A DNA stretch of 64,000 nucleotides from Sipunculus nudus (taxonomy: Eukaryota; Annelida; Sipuncula; Golfingiida; Sipunculidae): assembly GCA_026874595.1 (NCBI GenBank), contig CM049319.1, positions 52,156,917 to 52,220,916 on the forward strand, written 5' to 3'. Below the pieces are notes generated by a model that saw only the letters and a program-made list of their open reading frames with translations, had not been told where the DNA came from and made no database searches. Shown one piece after another: positions 59,371 to 64,000 of the stretch. Positions within the stretch are counted from its first letter, which is position 1; each line of letters begins with the position of its first letter. The translations under genes were made by a program, and so were the position numbers.

Positions 59371-60276
59371 TGAACTCCCGCATGAAGACCACCCCATTAA
59401 TACGAGCACCCCGCTAACACGACCACTTTTCTTGGTCCCAGAAATGTCTAATATAGATCATCATATAAAAAACTTCGGTAACACGACCACCCCGCCATCA
59501 CGACCAACGACCACCTTTTTTGGTCCCGACCTTCAGATGAGCCCCCGTATCACGACCACTAGGCAGTGGCGACCGCGGCCCGTGAAGCAGATGACACGCT
59601 CATTGCCCAGCTTGGACTTAGATAATAGCCCTTAATTAATTAGCCAGGCAAGTGGGAAAGTTCTCTTTTATCTACCCAGCTTTGGTTAGGCATGTTTATA
59701 ATGCCGCCCAACCTGTTAGCCAAACTATACGCATCGATAGATATTGGACTCCATGGTCCGTTACATTGTTTGTTGAGTACGGCTGTTAGATTAGCATTTA
59801 ACATACTGACCAAAAAGGAGTTTGGCAAACATAACTGACACCACACGTACGCATTCAGGTGAGCAAAGTTAAACTGTGACAAAACACATTTCAATGATCA
59901 AGCAGGAACCATATGAATTACACTTCCTTCTTTTCTCACTACGTGTTTGACATCAGACCATCTTCGTGTTAAGACCAATGCTGCGAGAATGACTACAATG
60001 CCAACTGGTAAAAACCTGAAGAGCTCAGCCTCAAGGAGAGGATAGAACTCATTAAGACCGCCAAGACTCGGTACAAGTCAAAGAAAACTTGCTACTGAGT
60101 ATGGGATTTAACTGAAAACGGGACAACAAATTAACATTTACTTTAAATACCCTTATTATCGCCTGCGTTATTATTGGCATAACTAATGTACAAGGATCCC
60201 GCTAACACGACCACCCCACTAACACGACCGCTTTGCCTGGTCCCGCAGGTGGTCGCGTTAGCGGGGTTTAACTATG
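59368..60276 (+). mobile_element. Decayed pogo/Tigger-like transposon (909 bp)
   Basis: The left end CAGTGAACTCCCGCATGAAG and right end ..GTTAGCGGGGTTTAACTATG are imperfect inverted repeats with TA on both sides (59366-59367 and 60277-60278). CCCGCTAACACGACCACC-type text is repeated near both ends. Inside, 60018-60108 keeps a broken helix-turn-helix of CENP-B/psq type, supporting pogo/Tigger. The catalytic DDE domain is gone. Confidence 0.75.
60018..60108 (+). pseudogene. Frameshifted CENP-B/psq-type helix-turn-helix remnant
   Basis: One frame reads EELSLKERIELIKTAK (60018-60065) and, after a frame change, the next reads GTSQRKLATEYGI (60070-60108), then a stop. The order LSLKER-ELIK..SQRxLAxEYGI is that of the N-terminal HTH of pogo/Tigger transposases and CENP-B-like proteins. 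Only this fragment remains. Confidence 0.65.
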
Positions 60277-60278
60277 TA

Positions 60279-61495
60279 TTTTTGTTATTTTGTACTTATA
60301 TGTTGAATTTTATGTGTTGATATATGAATGAAATAAATTAAAATACAGTTATAATATTAGTTTAAGCTTGCTCCGACTTGTTCCTTGATTATCACTCTTC
60401 TTCACCGTCTTATTCACGTCGTGTGCTATTCTTGTAAGACATTGTACCCATATCGTCGGTGCGGCAGGGATTTACGGTAGTACTGTAAAATTTACAAATT
60501 ACAAATGGAATATAAAAGAGGGTCGTATATGAAATAAGTGAATCGCTAAACTCATTCTGATAAGGTACAATTCGAACTCATATTTATAGAAGTTCTTCTA
60601 ACACGACGAATGTGCTCATATGAACGACTCGGATTATTTCATGAAGCCGCTGGATACTAACATCACTTACTTCTTAGGAACGTCATAGGTCATCACTCTT
60701 TTTAATAAAGCCTGAGACAAAGATAAAAAAATAAACTTCGCGGCATCTCCATTCATGTGGATTTGCAAGTCGTCACGTGGTCAAGGGTTGGCCCAGGTGC
60801 CGCATAAACGAGCAGCCTGTGTTCGGTAGTCGCTACTTGCACACACCAATAAAACAAACAGTGAGCCTGTACAGGTGACCGCGACATCACGTATGGGCAA
60901 TCAACCGACCGGTCAGCGCTGGTCAAGGAGTAGCACAAAGAGTGCCCGCATGAGGCAGGTCAGTTTATTAGTAATATATCACTTTGGTCAGAAAAAAACT
61001 TCCCGTAAACCGTAATAGCCAGGTGGTCTTATTTCACAGGGTTTATCTATAGATAAAATAACGGAATTTTGAAAGGGTCTGATATCATGTGGCCTTATAA
61101 CATTTTACAGGTGGTAGTTCAGACAGGTTGGAATGAAAATACATATGCTCCATCTGCAGGCCCAGATAATCAGTAAATCATGAAATAATAATTATTTCTA
61201 TTATCAAGTAAGTATCTTCCGTTTAAAGTGGTCTATCACGAGTTTCTCAACAAGGCCATTGTTTAACGTCTGAAAAGAATACTAACTCCCATAGGGTAAT
61301 ACGAACGGTGCTCACGAGTACCCTAAACATACCACAATCAGATTGGTGACGCCCATATCGCTCATCCACCGCTTCGATATCGCCATCATGAATGGTAGCA
61401 CATCACCAAGTGTTTAACGACAAATGAAAGACGGACCTGCATGAATGTGTTTTAAACTGGTAACAGTCCCCTGTTATGTTCCGGCTTCCCTAGTA
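60279..61495. other. Upstream region, no gene recognised
   Basis: CpG content is higher than in intron 1 (for example 60400-60480 and 60740-60960), but no ORF with a recognisable domain. GGTGGTCTTATTTCACAGGG at about 61022 resembles a Tigger-MITE end. Confidence 0.4.
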
Positions 61496-61499
61496 CACG

Positions 61500-62640
61500 G
61501 AGAATCGAGACACCAAAAACTGGAGAAGGACCATAAAAACTGGACAAATAGGACACCCACGGCTTGAGAAGAAGGCTACTCAAAGCTGGGGGAGGCGGAC
61601 TGTCTCAGTCGGAGAAGGAGGACGCCCAAACCGGAGAAGAAGGACCCTCTTAGCTAGAGAAGTTTGACACCCAGACCAGGAGGAGAGTCCCTTAAGCTAG
61701 AGAAGGAGGACTCCAAATTCCTGAGAGGAAGGACATCTGGAGAAGGAGGTCTAAGAAAGCTGAAAAAGAAAGACATAAACAGCTGAAGGAATAACTTGAA
61801 ATGCTGGAGAAGGGGGGCACCCAAATCTGGAAAAGGAGGACACCCAAATCTAGAGGAGAATGAGACCTAGCCCTGGAAAGGGAGAGACACCAAAAGCTGG
61901 AGGAGAAAGAGAACCCCCAGGGCTGGAGAATGTTGAAAGCCAAATCCGGAGAAGTAGTACCCTCTTAGCTGGAGATGGACGACACCCAAATCCAGAGAAG
62001 GAGGACCCCCGCAGCTGTAAAAGGATAATCCTCATGGCTGGAAAAGGATCATACAAAGCTGTATAAGAAAGAACCCAAAAGCTCGGAAAGAGGGACATCC
62101 ACAGATGGAGAAGGACGAGTAATTAAAAAAGCTTGAGAGGGAGACATCCAATGCCAGAAAAGAAGGACGCCAAAATCTGGAGAAGAAGGACACCCAAAGC
62201 TCGAGAAGAAAGAGGAGTAATTGCAAAAGCTTGAGAAGGGGGACATGCAAAGCTGGAAAAGGGGAACCCTCACAACTGGAAAAAGAGGACACCGAAAGCT
62301 GATGAAGAAGGAGACCCTGAGGATATCCAAATCTGATAAAAGAGAACCGTCACAGCTGGAAACGGAGGACACCAAAAGCTGAAGAAGAAGACAGCTTAAG
62401 TTGGGGAAGAAAAACACCCAGATATGAAGAAGTAACTCCAGAATCTGGAGAAGAAAGACACTCAAATCTAGAGAAGGAGAACCCTCACAGTTGGAAATGA
62501 TGACACCCAAAGCTGTAGGAGGAGGACCCTCAAAGTTGGAAGAGTAAGGCACAAAAGCACGAGAAGTACCCCTTAAGCTGAAAAAAAGGAGCCCTTCTAA
62601 GCTACAGATGGATTTCCTAAGCTAAAAAGGAGAAAAGCTA
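61500..62640 (+). repeat. Purine-rich minisatellite, degenerate units of about 30 bp
   Basis: Units of the type GCTGGAGAAGGAGGACACCC followed by AAA are repeated dozens of times with much variation and occasional longer spacers. The plus strand is about all A/G except for the CCCAAAGCT block. Leucine/serine/phenylalanine-rich minus-strand ORFs (up to 167 codons) and plus-strand ORFs in the array are low-complexity by-products. Confidence 0.85.
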
Positions 62641-64000
62641 AGAATAGGCTAAGAAATGGAGTAACCCAAAGTTATCACATAGCTGTTGAAGATGCATCCC
62701 CAGCACTTGGAGAATGCTTAAACTGGAATTCCCTAATAGCTGTAATGATATGAAAGGAACGGTTCGGGATATATGAGTAAGATGAACACCTGTCCTATTA
62801 CAACGGTTACGCTGAACCAATAAACCGATGACACTGGGATGCCTTTTATTTAGCGTGCCTCGCTACTGCAACCGTACCCTCAGGTTACATTTAGTTTCCG
62901 CTACATGATACATGTAGCGGTGCAAGAATGTTAATGAGACAATTATGCTCATTTATGTCAAGGCCTGCGGTGTGGTTAGAAGTGATAAGGTATGAGGTTT
63001 ATGGGTAAATGGTATGGTGTGAGAAAAAGCAACCATATGCTATCGTATTTCTCAAGGCCATCTTTAACATTTTCAGTTCGCGTGCGTGTCTTCAGTCATT
63101 CATATAAAATTAGAGTAAACATAGGGCCATTTGACTCAGTGATACAAAGGTCATTATCTGGTTAATTCGTGTCATTTACCGAAATAGTTCATATAATATT
63201 TCATTTTAAGACGACTTTTAATAACTCTCTTTATGTGGGAATATGTATGAAATAAGTAGTGATCAGTATATTTGTGAGTTGTGTGTGTTATCTGATAATT
63301 TTTCCTATAACACTGATACATGTATTTTTTTTATGAAAACAAGATTTCTAATGCATTCATTGAATTCTCTAAAATATGTGGAGTGGTAAGCCATTAATTC
63401 ATGTAGTTAATTATGTTAAGTTTTATTTCTCCTTTATCACATTTGCGCAGAGAACTGCGATTTTCATTTGAGCAACTTTTCATGATTTCTCGCCACCTAA
63501 TCCCTTTCAATATTAAATTATATCCGAGCTTTTGTATATTATTAAAAATTACTTTCCCACCCTACTAGTGAAAAATGCCGTCGACGACTTATATTGAGTT
63601 TTATGCGGTTGTCACAGAGGAGTTTTGTGAGAAATTCTGTTAGTTCAACTGCATGTGGATATGTTTAAATCATAGGTTGTTATTTTCTAATTGTGAAATG
63701 GTGACATTTCGATCATTCCGAGCAGAACAAAAGAGGAGTATGAAGTGTTAGGTCTGACACAAATGTATTCACCAGGTCAGGTAATGTTAAATGATATAAA
63801 CTGGGTCTCATCCGGGATTGATATCAAGTGGACATCCATCCGATTGAACTGCGTGCCGAATTGGTTTGTGCCGAAATCGATGGTCTACCCTTAACCGGTG
63901 ATATTTCTGCCAAAAGTCGGAGTATTTGTTATGGGACTTTTAATATCGCTACCACGCAGAGAGATCGACTTTGTGCTTTAACAACATGGCTAGTACGATC
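62641..64000. other. Right flank, no confident gene
   Basis: No array or TIR pair seen. The last bases read TTTAACAACATGGCTAGTACG: an ATG at 63986-63988 in good context (adenine at -3) after a stop, which could begin a gene running rightwards out of the window. With only five codons visible this is no more than a possibility. Confidence 0.25.

Noticed and set aside
62049-62552. 167-codon minus-strand ORF rich in Ser, Leu and Phe
   Set aside because: Low-complexity translation of a purine-rich minisatellite; other frames are also open, as expected for such repeats.

Overview
This is a eukaryotic, AT-rich, repeat-dense window holding part of one recognisable protein-coding gene. On the minus strand, six exons with GT-AG introns encode the N-terminal 181 residues of a BRSK/SAD-type serine/threonine kinase of the AMPK-related family. 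They run from the start codon at 55406 through the glycine loop, VAIK lysine, HRD, DFG, the LKB1-type T-loop and the PE-containing subdomain VIII. The gene continues leftwards past base 1: the C-lobe, UBA and KA1 parts are not in the window. Intron 1 is about 37.7 kb and fills most of the window.

The organism is probably a mollusc, most likely a bivalve. This is an inference from the repeat spectrum: tRNA-derived SINEs with a Meta-type central domain, elements with tetranucleotide GGAC/ACGG tracts and tandem core units ending in a hairpin (pearl/Helentron-like), and many short TIR elements, together with long introns and low GC.

Layout. 1-8439 is intron 6 with two Helentron-like elements, a 21-bp minisatellite and a second element family. 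8440-17604 holds exons 6 to 2, with small MITEs (Tigger-like, Harbinger-like), a SINE and degenerate tandem repeats in the introns. 17605-55336 is intron 1, a mosaic of minisatellites, TIR elements, three families of hairpin-ended elements with tandem cores, a 4.6-kb hAT-like element with an 8-bp target duplication that carries a nested Helentron-like insertion, and a template-switch-like rearrangement. 55337-55406 is the first coding exon, next to a CpG-rich, TATA-less candidate promoter. 55641-64000 lies upstream of the gene: a foldback element, a decayed pogo/Tigger transposon with a broken CENP-B/psq-type helix-turn-helix, and a 1.1-kb purine-rich minisatellite. No confident second gene was found.

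The observations most worth following are: perfect DR1 nuclear-receptor half-site pairs (TGACCTTTGACCT) in the tandem core of a 2.2-kb element whose two direct copies bracket kinase exons 2-6; paralogous empty sites that date and delimit two insertions; and a shared architecture (inverted subterminal repeats, tandem core, terminal hairpin) across otherwise unrelated repeat families.
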